Below are positions 36,569 through 48,860 of a DNA stretch of 64,000 nucleotides, in pieces. Under the pieces are notes generated by a model. The model saw only the letters and a program-made list of their open reading frames with translations. It did no database searches and was not told the origin of the DNA. The DNA is from Rutidosis leptorrhynchoides (taxonomy: Eukaryota > Streptophyta > Magnoliopsida > Asterales > Asteraceae). The stretch is taken from contig NC_092339.1 of NCBI RefSeq assembly GCF_046630445.1, positions 56,801,001 through 56,865,000 of the forward strand. The letters run 5' to 3'. The position numbers and the translations under genes are program-made. How positions within the stretch are numbered: position 1 is the stretch's first letter; each line of letters opens with the position of its first letter.

Positions 36569-39500
36569 CTATTTTGCGTCATCGAGAAACAAGTGTGGAT
36601 ACTTTTGTTTCATCTAATCCTCTCATTCCCAAGTAAACTCGGGACCTCTTCTAGCATTCCAACGAACCTTAACAATCGGTATGTTGCTCTGTTTGAGCTG
36701 TTTAACTTCACGGTCCATGATTTCGATTGGTTCTTCGACGAATTGTAGTTTCTCGTCGATATGGATTTCTTCAAGAGGAATGGTGAGGTCTTCCTTTGCA
36801 AGACACTTCTTAAGGTTTGAGACGTGAAAAGTATTATGTACTCCGGCGAGTTGTTGCGGTAACTCGAGTCGATAAGCTACCGGTCTAATGCGTTCGATGA
36901 TCTTGAACGGGCCTACATATCTTGGGTTCAGTTTACCTCTTTTACCGAAACGTATTACACCTTTCCAAGGTGACACCTTTAGCATAACCATGTCACCGAT
37001 CTGAAACTCTAATGGTTTCCTTCGAACATCGGCGTAGCTCTTTTGGCGACAACGGGCTGTTTTCAATCTCTCCTTGATTTGTACTATCTTCTCAGTCGTT
37101 TCGTGTATGATCTCGGGACCAGTTAATTGTCGATCTCCTACTTCATTCCAACAGATAGGAGATCTACACTTCCTTCCATACAATGCTTCGAATGGCGCAT
37201 CTCCAATGCTCGCATGATAACTATTATTATATGAGAATTCTGCTAACGGTAAATACTTATCCCATCCGTTTCCAAAATCGATCACACATGCCCTGAGCAT
37301 ATCTTCAAGAGTCTGAATTGTTCTTTCACTATGCCCGTCCGTTTGCGGATGATATGCGGTACTCATATCTAAACGAGTTCCTAGTGCCTCCTGTAGTGCT
37401 TGCCAGAACTTTGAGGTAAATCTACTATCACGATCAGATATAATGGAAATAGGTATTCCATGCCTTGAAACAACTTCCTTTATATACAATCGTAATAGTT
37501 TCTCCATTCTATCCGTTTCCTTTATAGGCAAGAAATGTGCAGACTTGGTGAGACGATCAACAATTACCCAAATGGTGTCGTAACCCCAGGCAGTCTTTGG
37601 TAACTTCGTGATGAAATCCATGGTAATACCATCCCATTTCCATTCTGGGATTTCTGGTTGTTGAAGTAACCCTGACGGCTTTTGGTGTTCTGCTTTGACC
37701 TTGGAACAAGTTAAACACTCCCCAACATATGTTGCTACTTCTGTCTTTAAATTAGGCCACCAATAACGTGTCTTAAGATCTTGATACATCTTTCCAACTC
37801 CAGGATGTATCGAGTATCTTGTCTTATGTGCCTCATTCAATATCAACTTCCTTAATCCACCCAACTTCGGTACCCAAATACGATTTGCAAAATATCGAAT
37901 TCCATCTTCCCGCATAACGAGTTGCTTCTCATACTTCTTCATTATTTCATTTCCTATATTTTCTTTAGTAAGTGCTTCTCGTTGAACTTCTTTGATTTGT
38001 GAGTTGAGATTCATGCGAATTTTTATGTTCATCGCTCGTACTCGAATTGGTTCTCGTTCCTTTCTGCTTAGAGCGTCGGCCACCACGTTCGCTTTCCCGG
38101 GATGATAACGAATTTCACAATCATAGTCATTTATTAACTCGACCCACCTACGTTGCCTCATGTTCAACTGTTTCTGATCAAAAATATGTTGAAGGCTTTT
38201 ATGATCAGTAAACACAGTGCATTTAACCCCATACAAGTAGTGTCTCCATATCTTCAATGCAAACACGACTGCTCCCAGTTCTAGATCATGCGTCGTATAA
38301 TTCCGCTCGTGAATCTTTAATTGTCGGGATGCGTATGCAATAACTTTCTTCCGTTGCATAAGAACGCAACCAAAACCTTGTCGCGAAGCGTCACAATATA
38401 TTTCAAAATCATCGTTCCCTTCTGGTAACGATAAAATAGGCGCCGTAGTCAACTTCTTATTCAGTAATTGAAATGCACTCTCCTGCTCAGAAGTCCATTC
38501 ATATTTCTTCCCTTTTTGCGTTAACGCTGTCAACGGCTTGGCTATTCGGGAAAAATCTTGAATAAACCTTCTATAATAACCGGCTAAACCCAAAAATTGG
38601 CGTATCTGCATTGGTGTCTTAGGAGTCTCCCATTTTTCAATGGCTTCAATTTTTGCTGGATCAACCTGAATTCCTTTGCTACTAACAACGTGGCCAAGAA
38701 ATTGCACTTCTTTCAACCAGAAAGCACATTTAGAAAATTTAGCATATAGCTGTTCTTTTCTTAACAACTCTAATATTAAACTTAAATGCTACTCATGCTC
38801 TTGCTCACTCTTGGAATAGATAAGAATGTCATCAATGAAAACAATTACAAACTTATCTAAATATGGACTACAAACTCGATTCATGAGGTCCATGAATACA
38901 GCTGGCGCATTCGTCAATCCAAACGGCATGACCAAAAATTCGTAATGACCGTAACGTGTCCGAAAAGTAGTTTTCGGTATATCTTCTTCTTTGACACGTA
39001 ATTGATGATAACCCGATCTTAGGTCGATTTTCGAATAAACACATGATCCTTGGAGTTGATCAAATAAGTCGTCAATTCTCGGTAGTGGATACCGATTCTT
39101 GATAGTTAACTTATTTAATTCACGATAATCTATACACATCCTAAAAGATCCATCTTTCTTCTTAACAAACAAAATTGGAGCTCCCCACGGTGAAGTACTT
39201 GGTCGTATGAATCCACGGTCTAGTAATTCTTTTAACTGACTCTGAAGTTCTTTTAATTCGGACGGTGCAAGTCTATATGGCGCACGAGCCACTGGTGCAG
39301 CTCCTGGTACTAAATCTATTTGAAATTCTACAGATCTAAATGGAGGTAATCCTGGCAACTCTTCCGGAAATACTTCAGGAAAATCTCTTGCCACAGGCAC
39401 GTCATTGATGCACTTCTCTTTTTCTTTCTTTTCGACTTTATTAACATGTGCTAAGATAGCATAGCACCCTTTCTTCAAGCACTTTTGAGCTTTCAAATAA

Positions 39501-40999
39501 CTAATGAGTTTTAGCTTTGAGTTACCCTTCTCTCCATAAATCATCACCGGCATTTTATCCTTGCAAGGAATGCGAATTGCCTTCTTGGCACACACAACTT
39601 CAGCTCCTACTTTGGACATCCAGTCCATGCCGACTATTACATCAAAACTTCCTAATTCTACGGGTATTAAGTCAATTTTAAATGTTTCTCCGGCTAAATT
39701 TATTTTACAATCACGGCAAATTTTATCGGCTTTAATTAGTTTACCATTAGCTAACTCAATCATGTACTTAGCATCTAGAGGTAATGATGAACAATTCAAT
39801 TTAGCGTGAAAGTCTCTACACACGTAACTTCTATCAGCACCAGTATCAAATATAATAGATGCGGATAAGTTATTAATGGTAAACGTACCCGTAACAAGCT
39901 CCGGGTCTTCACACGCCTCTCTAGCATTAATAACAAATGCTCTCCCTCGTGCAGGTCCGATATTCTTCTCTGGATTCGGGCACTGGCTCTTATAATGACC
40001 CTGTTTCCCACATCCATAACAAGTAACAGTAGCCAAAGCAGTTCTATTTGCATTAGTGGCAGGAGTCTTGGTACCATTTGTATTTGTAACGAGAGCCCTA
40101 CAATCTTCAGCAAGATGACCCTTTCGATTACATTTGTTGCATACCACATTACAGTAACCAGAGTGATGTTTGTGGCATCGGTTGCATAAAGGATTTTGTC
40201 CTTTATAACCAAAGCTTAAACCACTACCCGCACCTTGCGTGATTTCTTGTTTCTTAAAAGATTGTTGTTGGTTACCTCGATCATAATTTCCATTCCACTT
40301 TCTTTTGTTACCTGATACCTTCACATCAGTATTGGATGCTTTCTTATCCATGATGACCTGATCCATTAGCTCGTTTGCCATGGTTATAGCTTCATGAATT
40401 GTCTTAGGTTTCGATGCTGTAACATTTGCCTTGACCTTTTTGGGCAAACCATCTTTGTACATTTCAATCTTCCGTTCTTCGGTTGGAACCAATTCAGGAC
40501 ATAGCAAAACTAATTCCATGAATCGCTGATTGTAGTTGGTGATTTCAGTACCAACAACCTTCAGGCTTCGTAATTCATCTTCCAACTTTCTAACCTCGTT
40601 CCTTGGACAATACTCGTTGATTAACATTATTTTGAATTCTTCCCATGGAGTATCATAAGCTACATCTCCTCCTACAGCCTTCACATAATTTTTCCACCAC
40701 GTGAGTGCACTATCTTGTAAAGTGCACGATGCATACTTGGTCATGTCCTTTTCAACACAACCACTGATTTTAAACACAGTCTCCTTCTTTTCTATCCACC
40801 GGGTTAAACCGATCGGTCCTTCTGTTCCACTGAATGATGAGGGCTTGCAAGCTTGAAAATTTTTGTAAGTGCACCCCACACGAGGATTTGGGTTAACTGC
40901 AGCACCTCTTGCAGCCTCGACCCATAACATTCTGTCGTTCACTCGCTGATTGATGAGTTCCTGGATTTCTTGTTCCGTCATTCGGTTCAATCGCGCCAT
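36569..40999 (-). pseudogene. Chromovirus B gag-pol polyprotein, nearly intact
   Basis: A single frame of about 1,476 codons starts at ATG 40999 (MARLNRM). Gag carries two CCHC knuckles ([14 protein letters not shown] and [14 protein letters not shown]). Protease has [14 protein letters not shown] has FIDD in [14 protein letters not shown]. RNase H has [14 protein letters not shown] and FTDHKS. Integrase has an HHCC finger, ITMDF, ISDRDS and an E after HPQTDG, followed by a GPY/F module and a chromodomain-like tail. Three in-frame stops interrupt it: TAG at 38789-38791 after RT (where Gln is expected), TGA at 36623-36625 and TAG at 36614-36616 near the end. Each is one C-to-T change from the expected codon. 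No frameshift is seen. Homologous to chromovirus A. Confidence 0.95.
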
Positions 41000-41367
41000 A
41001 TTCTTCTATAAGAATGAAAAGAAAATAATTATTCACATGGAATATTATAGATGTAGTGTATATTTACAGTACATTATAGCTTATTAATAATATGAACCAG
41101 GTATTATTATAAAAGCCTTTTCTTCTTATTAGCGTTTTATAATTATATCTAGGGTAGTACCTACCCGTTAATGTCCATACTTAATAGCTTAGTACATAAT
41201 CAATTACTACCATCTAAATAATACTTAACCATGGAAAATTATTGCATTTCACACTTCACTATTTTACATATGCTTATCTTACATCGAACATTAAGCAAAC
41301 CACACTAATAATATTATACAAAACATTATATGATCCCATGGTTTAATACGGCAGCGCATCGTTTGGT

Positions 41368-41856
41368 CTATTTTCTAGGACGTTTAGGTTCAAAGAATCG
41401 CTTAACGCTTATCCTGGCTGTCTGCCTATATTTTGGCTGTGGGACTGAAGAACTGGATGCCGGGATAGAACGAATAGGAATAGCGGGAATAGGGGTGGTA
41501 GTGTCTAGTGGAGTTGGTGCCACATCATCCTTATTAAACTCAGGATTTGAATTTTCTAATTCATTAGCCTTTCGTTTCTTTCCTAGTTCGAACTCTTCTT
41601 TTGTAATTTCCTGTATTTCTTCCTCGGGTTCACTTTCCTCCTCGGGTTCACTTTCCTCCTCGGGTTCACTTTCCTCCTCGGGTTCACTTTCCTCCTCGGG
41701 TTCACTTTCCGGGTTCTCTATAGTCGGTTCATCCGGAATTTGTGAGTCTTCCCCAAAGATATTATTTTCGTCATCGGATAGGTTAATGACTGGAACACCA
41801 TCTGAAGATTCTGGTTCGGAGTCGCTGAATGTGATAACAAGTTTTGAGCCCGACAT
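41368..41856 (-). CDS. Small acidic ORF upstream of gag in chromovirus B (162 aa)
   Basis: An intact frame lies between the primer site and gag, starting at ATG 41856. The product has a Ser/Asp/Glu-rich N-terminal half, five tandem SEPEEE hexapeptides encoded by 18-bp repeats (about 41620-41710), then a Lys-rich patch (GKKRKANEL) and a basic tail (FFEPKRPRK) like a nuclear localisation signal. The acidic-then-basic layout is reminiscent of histone-binding or chromatin-associated proteins, but I recognise no family. It is in the same orientation as gag-pol and about 370 bp upstream of it. The tandem repeats may inflate ORF length; the frame is nevertheless free of stops in a young element. Confidence 0.55.
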   Translation of the reverse strand: MSGSKLVITFSDSEPESSDGVPVINLSDDENNIFGEDSQIPDEPTIENPESEPEEESEPEEESEPEEESEPEEESEPEEEIQEITKEEFELGKKRKANELENSNPEFNKDDVAPTPLDTTTPIPAIPIRSIPASSSSVPQPKYRQTARISVKRFFEPKRPRK

Positions 41857-42030
41857 CTATCACACAACAACTAACCCATTAGTACTTACATAATATTTAC
41901 ATATAAATTTTAACCAACAATGATAAGCAATGGTTTTTAAATCAGACCCGGTCAAAGTCCAGACTTACTAATGTATTCTAACGACTTATCAGTTAGACAC
42001 ACTAATGCAAACCTGGTTCGCTAAGACCAC

Positions 42031-42043
42031 CGCTCTGATACCA
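42031..42043 (-). promoter_or_regulatory. Chromovirus B primer binding site, initiator-Met tRNA type
   Basis: On the minus strand TGGTATCAGAGCG lies 2 nt inside the 5' LTR end (TTATGACA). Confidence 0.92.
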
Positions 42044-42045
42044 CA

Positions 42046-44965
42046 TGTCATAACCCGTCCTTAACCGTAAGAACGTGTTAGATAACGTATGATTTCATTG
42101 CGAGGTATTGACCTCTATATGAGACATTTTTAAAAGAAAAACTGCATATATTATACATTACAAACCATGATTCTTATTTTTGATACAAGCTTTGGACGAA
42201 ATAAAGATGATTATCGTTTAGCGATAATCTTCGACTTACAAACTTTACAAATGATGATAACAACACGATTTATAGCATATTTTACAACACAAGTTCTTGG
42301 ATATGCAGTCTTATTTTTGACACAAATATGCGTACGCAAGATCCTGCTCAAATTCAACATAATGCAGCGGAAGCTTTTAGAAATCACCTGAGAATAGACA
42401 TGTTTTAAAAGGTCAACATAAAGTTGGTGAGATATAGGTTTAGTGCTGGCAGCAATATATATATAGACCACAAGATTTTGTATATAAACATTTTAATAAA
42501 AATATTCTAAGTGGTTGAGCACTTGGTAACCATACTTAACATTTAATCACGTCGCATATTCCCTTTATTATGAAATCTTACTACACCGCACCAAGTGTAG
42601 TCACGAAACGAAGTACTGTGCAACCGTTGAATACTGGTCGTCCAGTCCGGTTGGGGTTGTCAGGCCCGATAGATCTATCAACAGGATTCGCGTTTACAAT
42701 ACCGCTGTAAATATTAGTTACCAAGCTACAGGGAAGTATGCCAGTGGTACAACTCAACGTAGAATATATTTTTCAGTTACTTGTGTCCATATTGTAAAAC
42801 ATAAAATACATGTATTCTCATCCCGAAATATTTAGAGTTTAAAAGTGGGACTATATACTCACTTTCGTCTTGAAGATATATATATATAATTTGACTTGGT
42901 CTCCGGTTGATATCACGAACCTATCCATATATAATATATCAATACCTTTTCTTTTTAAACAAACGTCACATATATATACTTGTTATACTTTTAATACTTT
43001 GAATAATTCCTTAGTCCGTAGTTAGCAGTTCGTTGTTAGTAATTCAATTTTAATGGTTCATTTTTAGATGTTTAATATACCCGCAATGAAATAAATAAAA
43101 CCCCCAACGAAATAAATAAAACCCCATCGTATATGTATTGGTCGAGATTAATCTTGACCCACGGTACCGGTGTTGTCAAATGACGTGTTGCGTACATAAA
43201 GTACCGGTGTTGTCAAATGACGTGTTGCGTACAATCACGGGATCTTATGATTAATCTTCTCGTGTTGTTTACGGGTGATCCTGAACCATATAAAATTAAA
43301 TTATGAGTACATATATATAAAATATCATGTTATTTTAAAAATATGTGATTTATTTAATTTTCTCCAATTATTTTCGTAGCTAAACTAGTCTTAGATATCC
43401 GATCTCGTTTTGGTCATAGTTTCTTCGTTACAACTCCGTTTTCGTTGATTCAACTTGCCACTTCCTTGGATCGAGTCCCTCTTTAAGACTATGAACTGTA
43501 AATACCTTAGTTTGTATTCGAAATCACAGGTCATAGGTCAAACTTTAGTGAAACTTATGAAGTTAATCATTTTCCATCATGTAAACAACCTTAAATGATT
43601 ATTTTTCTAAAAATACTTATACTTTGAGTTAAATCATGAAATTTTTATGTGTTATCATATTCATAGTAAAAATCATTTTTCCAGAACATAAACCTCCAAT
43701 TCAAAGTTTAAGATAGTTTTTAATTATCCAACCCAAAACAGTCCCCGGTGGCACTCCGACGTCGTAAAAACAGTTTTTAAGATAATCTTTGAAAAACCAA
43801 GTTATACCTTGTTAAATTAGCATATATTTAAGTTATATTACAGGTCTTGGAGTATTTTAAAAGTTAAGTTAGAAGGATCTATTTAGTTTGCAAACAAGTT
43901 TGAAAACATTCAAACTATGTTCTTGTTGTTAAAATTTTATACCACAAAATAAGATAGCTATATATATATGAATCGAATAAGGTTATGAACATAGATTCTA
44001 CCTCAAATTCCTTGGACAAGGTTGCTGTAAAAGAGGAGTAAGAACCTAGAACCAAAAGGGTGATGGAAGTGGATGAAAGATTGGAAGTAAGTTGGTGTTC
44101 TTGGAAGGTTTTCTTGAAGTATTTTTGTAAGGGTTTTCTTATGATGATTAAGTGATGTTTTGAAGCTAAAAACTTATGAGGACCTTGAAGAACACTTGAA
44201 GGTTGAAGATAAGAGAGTTTAGAAGATCATTTAACTTGAAAGAAAATTGTTATGAAAGTGTGCATATGTGTATATAGGCGTATATATGTATATGTATATA
44301 TAGACTTTATTTTTTTGATTTTTAGCTCAAAAGTCCTCATATATGATCCCACATGTATTGACTAATCAAAGGCTGCTAAGATCATATAATTGAAGTCTAA
44401 TAATTGGTATTTTTCAATAGTAAAACTTCTAGAAACTGCGTATTTATACGGGTACATATACCCTAAGTATACGTATAGAAATCTTGTGAAAACGGAACGA
44501 GGATTCAAATATAGCTATCTTTTGTGAATATACTTATATGGTTTTATGTATTTAAGTCCTTAAAAATGATTAAATACATTACTTATACGATATATGTATA
44601 AACATTATATGTCATAAGTATTTAAGTCAAATAACGTTACGTATGGTTATCGTTTTGAAAACTTAAGTTAGTAGTTTCAAAATATACTTATAACTTATTG
44701 TTATTAATACAAAATGAGGTATTAAAACATCCTTAAATCATGTTAAACATGTATATATACATATATATATACAAACATATAATTATCATATATTGTATAG
44801 TTCGTGATATCATCGGTCAAACTAGACGGTCAAACGTTGTGTAAATCTCTTTTCGAAAAACATAAGTCTCGACAATTTGGATTGCTTATCATGTTGGTAA
44901 GGTTTAATTTATGTAAATATTAATCTTATAAGTATAGAATGATCGAAAAAGTGCGGGTCGTTACA
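42046..44965 (-). repeat. 5' LTR of chromovirus B
   Basis: Nearly identical to 33595-36521, including GATAGATCTATC at 42668-42679 and the 37-bp tandem duplication. It is flanked on the right by GTTTT at 44966-44970. Confidence 0.94.
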
Positions 44966-45556
44966 GTTTTTGGCTTAGTTATTTTTATTTCTAGATTTTT
45001 AGGCTTTGCCGTAAAATCCCTTATGTGCTTTTCTTTTAGATTAAGATTTAGGTGCTTTAGAATTTTGCGACGCCGTTTTTAGATTTTAGTACTTTTTAAG
45101 TTATTACCGTTTTGGATATAGAATTTCTTTTAAGCTTTAATACTTTTAGACGTAACTTTTAATTTTTAGTTTTTAGACTTTTAAGTTTCGACGCGCTACG
45201 TTCTTTTTATTATTTTTCGACCTTTTATTTTTCGACGTTTTCCGACGCACTCTTTTTCTTTCTTATTTCTCGACGCTCTAGTTTTTAGGATATAGCATTT
45301 TCTATTTCTTCACTAAAATTTCTTTAAACTTCGACGACAAAATTATTTTAGGCGGTTAAATTGATAGACATCCAAAATTTTCTGGTTCGTAGTAATAGTT
45401 GGATTTGTTAGTGGCGAGTTGTGGGTTTCCGATTTAAAGGGTCCTTGATACCTGCTGCATCTATTGGCTATTCGATACATGCGCAAAATCAGAATAGTCT
45501 ATTAATTTGATAACTTATATAATTTTTATTTTTATAACTAATAGGATATTCAGTGA
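44966..45556 (+). other. E2 leader, second part
   Basis: The leader resumes after chromovirus B and matches the E1 leader (8730-9426), including AGGCTTTGCCGTA and GATAGACATC. It ends ACTAATAGGATATTCAGTGA just before the gag ATG. No gene is visible. Confidence 0.75.
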
Positions 45557-48249
45557 ATGCACCGAGCAAAACGTTCACCACCTGTAACTCGATCAAGACA
45601 TCTAGCCAATATTATCGTTGATTTTTCTTTAGAATCGTCATCTAGTCGACCAAGTACTCCAATTCAAATTTCCGATAATCCATTTTTTGAACCCGACCTC
45701 ACAATTGAGAATCCGGAGGATATTCAAGGACAATTCAGAGATCCTGAACCACTAATCATTCCTCCTGAACTACAAACCGTTAAATCAGAATCCTCTAGTG
45801 ATTCGTATTCAACAATTTCAATTATGGAAGTAACGGAACCTCTAAGTATAGAAGACCGAATGAGAGCCACACGTACGGGCCAAGGTCACGCCATTATTAA
45901 GCCAGACATTAATGCGCCAGATTATGAAATCAAAGGACAAATTCTACACATGGTAACTAATCAATGCCAATTTAGTGGTGCGCCGAAGGAAGATCCAAAC
46001 GAACATCTTCGTACCTTTAATAGGATCTGTACTCTATTTAAAATCCGAGAAGTGGAGGATGAACAGATCTATCTCATGTTATTTCCCTGAACTTTAAAGG
46101 GAGAAGCCAAAGATTGGTTAGAATCGTTACCTAAAGGGGCGATTGATACATGGGATGTTTTAGTTGAAAAATTTCTTAAACAATTCTTTCCGGCATCTAA
46201 AGCCGTGAGACTTCAAGGAGAAATTGTTACATTCACGCAAAAGCCAAATGAAACATTATATGAGGCATGGACAAGATTCGGAAAGTTGTTGAGAGGATGT
46301 CCTCAACACGGTTTAGACACTTATCAAATAGTACAAATATTCTACCAAGGTATCGACGTTGCTACACGAAAAGACATCGACATAGCAGCTGGTGGTTCCA
46401 TTATGAAGAAAACCGCAACTGAAGTTCACAAAATTATTGATAACACAGCCTCCCACTCACATGAGTGGCATCAGGAAAAAGATATTTTTCGTTCATCTAA
46501 AGTGGCTAGAATCGATTCTAGCCATGACTTTGATTCCTTTTCCGCAAAAATAGATACTTTTGAGAGACGAATGGAAAAGATGAATAAAGATATTCACGCA
46601 ATACGAATCAGTTGTGAGCAATGCATTAGACCACATTTAACGAAAGATTGTCACATCGAGCAAACGATGGAACACCGAGAGAATGTTTCCTACATGAACC
46701 AAAGGCCGGGAAATAATTATCAAAATAATTATCAACCGCCAAGGCCGAACTTTAATCGAAATCAAAATATTCTTTACAATCCAAATGGACCAAACAATAA
46801 CTCGTATAACCAACAAGGTCCGAATAACCAACCAACTCAAAACAACACTTTCAATCAACAAAGACCTGGTTTATATAAACCACCACAACAAACCGAAGAG
46901 AAAAAGTCAAATCTAGAAGAAATGATGGCAAAGATAATGGAATCTCAAACACAATTTATTACATCTCAAATCCAAACAAATGAGAGGTTTGATCAGTCAT
47001 TAAGAACTCAACAAGCTTTCATTTTGAATCTAGAAAAACACGTAGGTACTCTTGCTAGCATGATGAGTGAGAGGGAACAAGGAAAGCTACCAAGTAATAC
47101 TGAAGTAAATCCTCGGAATGAGAATGTTAATATGGTCTCAACAAATTCTGAAAAACCAGCATCAGAAGATGGGAAGGTTTTAGACGTGAGTAACAATGAA
47201 GAAGTTACAACACTACCACCACCCGAGTATGTAAAGCCAGTGGTGGCACCATACAAACCACTCATCCCGTTTCTAAGAAAAGGAGTTGAGTATGAGAAAG
47301 TAATAGGTAATAAAGTTTGTGATACCTCTGGAAAGAAGAAGAAGAATATGAAAGTACAAGAAACAAAAACCGTAAAGATAAACCCGGTGAAGACAGTTCC
47401 ACCAAAACCTCCACCCAGGGTGGGTGATCCGGGTGAATTTATTGTTCCTTGTCTACTTAGTGATTATGTCATGTATGATGCACTAGCAGATTTAGGTGCG
47501 AGTGTGAGTGTTATGCCTCTTTCATTATATAAGAGATTAGGAGTAGGTGAGTTAAGTCCAACAGAGATGAGTGTTCGACTTTTTGATCAAACCATTAAGC
47601 ACCAAGTTGGAATTGCTGACGACCTACCCGTTCAAGTGGGTAATTTAACCTTTTTAGTCGAATTTATTGTCATTGACATAGAAGAGGACCCAAACATTCC
47701 TCTAATTTTAGGTCGACCATTCTTAGCATCTACCGGGGATTATTTGATGTAAGAGAGGGTAGAATAACACTTAGTAATAATGAAAAATCGATCACCTTTG
47801 TGAGTCGAAAGTCTAAAACTCCACCAACCAAAACCGTTGAACCGACAAAAACGATATGTAAGAACCATGTTGTTTTACCAACTTCAACGGTAGTGCTTAG
47901 CAATAATAAAATGCCTAAGTGTGGGGAAGATGAAGTAACACCTAATGATGACCTGATAACAAAGAACTCCGTTGTTGAGACAAAATTAAATGACTCCGTT
48001 ATTAACAGTTCAATGAAGAAACTTATTAAACGGATTCGCGATGCTAGAATCAAGGGGAACTTTAAGTTATATAACCGGTTAGTATCCAATCTATCTCCTA
48101 GAGAAAAGGCAAAACTAGTTGAATTTGTGGATATTACACAGGAATCCGACCAATGGCTTAAAGCAAAAGTCACAGATATGCAAATTAATTATGGCCCAAG
48201 AGAAATTGACAATGAAGTTAATCACAAATTCGACACCACAGCTACCTAA
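45557..48249 (+). pseudogene. E2 gag-protease with a non-pol C-terminal region
   Basis: Starts at ATG 45557 (MHRAKRSPP). The gag half follows E1 closely, with the knuckle CEQCIRPHLTKDC. From about 47110 the sequence departs from E1, and a different aspartic protease follows ([24 protein letters not shown]). After a 1-bp frameshift near 47737 the frame continues as about 150 Lys-rich residues that are neither RT nor integrase (MKKLIKRIRDARIKGN). It ends EIDNEVNHKFDTTA, which matches the last residues of E1 pol. One in-frame TGA at 46088-46090 replaces the Trp seen in E1. The mosaic suggests recombination between lineages. The product might form particles and process itself using enzymes supplied in trans. 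Confidence 0.85.
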
Positions 48250-48792
48250 GTGTGGGGAGATTCAAATGTTCTAAGAAATAACGCTGTCTAGGGTTAGTTA
48301 TCCTGTTCTCGTGTAGTTCCGAGAATGGAATCCGATTGGTCTTTTCCACTAGCAGACACTAAAGAACTAGTTTTCTCCCCCATTCTGAAATTTTGTTTTG
48401 TAGGTTTTGTATGAAATTAATATGCTTTTTAAATTTAAGTTTTGTGTGAATTTAAAAACAAAAATTACTTTATTTCATTAAGTTTAAAAAATGATTTCTA
48501 AAATTCGTCGTAAGTTAAAGACTAGGTCATGGAATCGAAATTGCTTTACCCGAGGGCGGGGCGACAAATTTTGTTATCATTATTTTTAATTTTATTGATC
48601 TAAAGTATACAAAAAAAATTAAAAAAATTTAAAAACCCAAAAATCTTTGCTTTTAAAACAATAGCTTTAAAAACGACAAATTTTAAATTTTGTCGAGGGA
48701 CGGACTAGGTAAACATACCGAAACTACCTAATGTAAAAGGAAACAAAATTTTAAAAATCATTCATTTAAATTGTTTTAATAAATAAAGGTTT

Positions 48793-48860
<68 letters not shown>

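Larger units (their letters stand above)
33595..44965 (-). mobile_element. Chromovirus B (Tekay-type Ty3/gypsy), complete, minus strand
   Basis: Two LTRs of about 2.92 kb, an initiator-Met primer site, one gag-pol frame, a polypurine tract and a perfect GTTTT duplication (33590-33594, 44966-44970). By eye the LTRs differ at about a dozen positions, making this the youngest element in the window. Only a few point nonsense changes stand in the way of a full-length reading frame. Confidence 0.95.
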
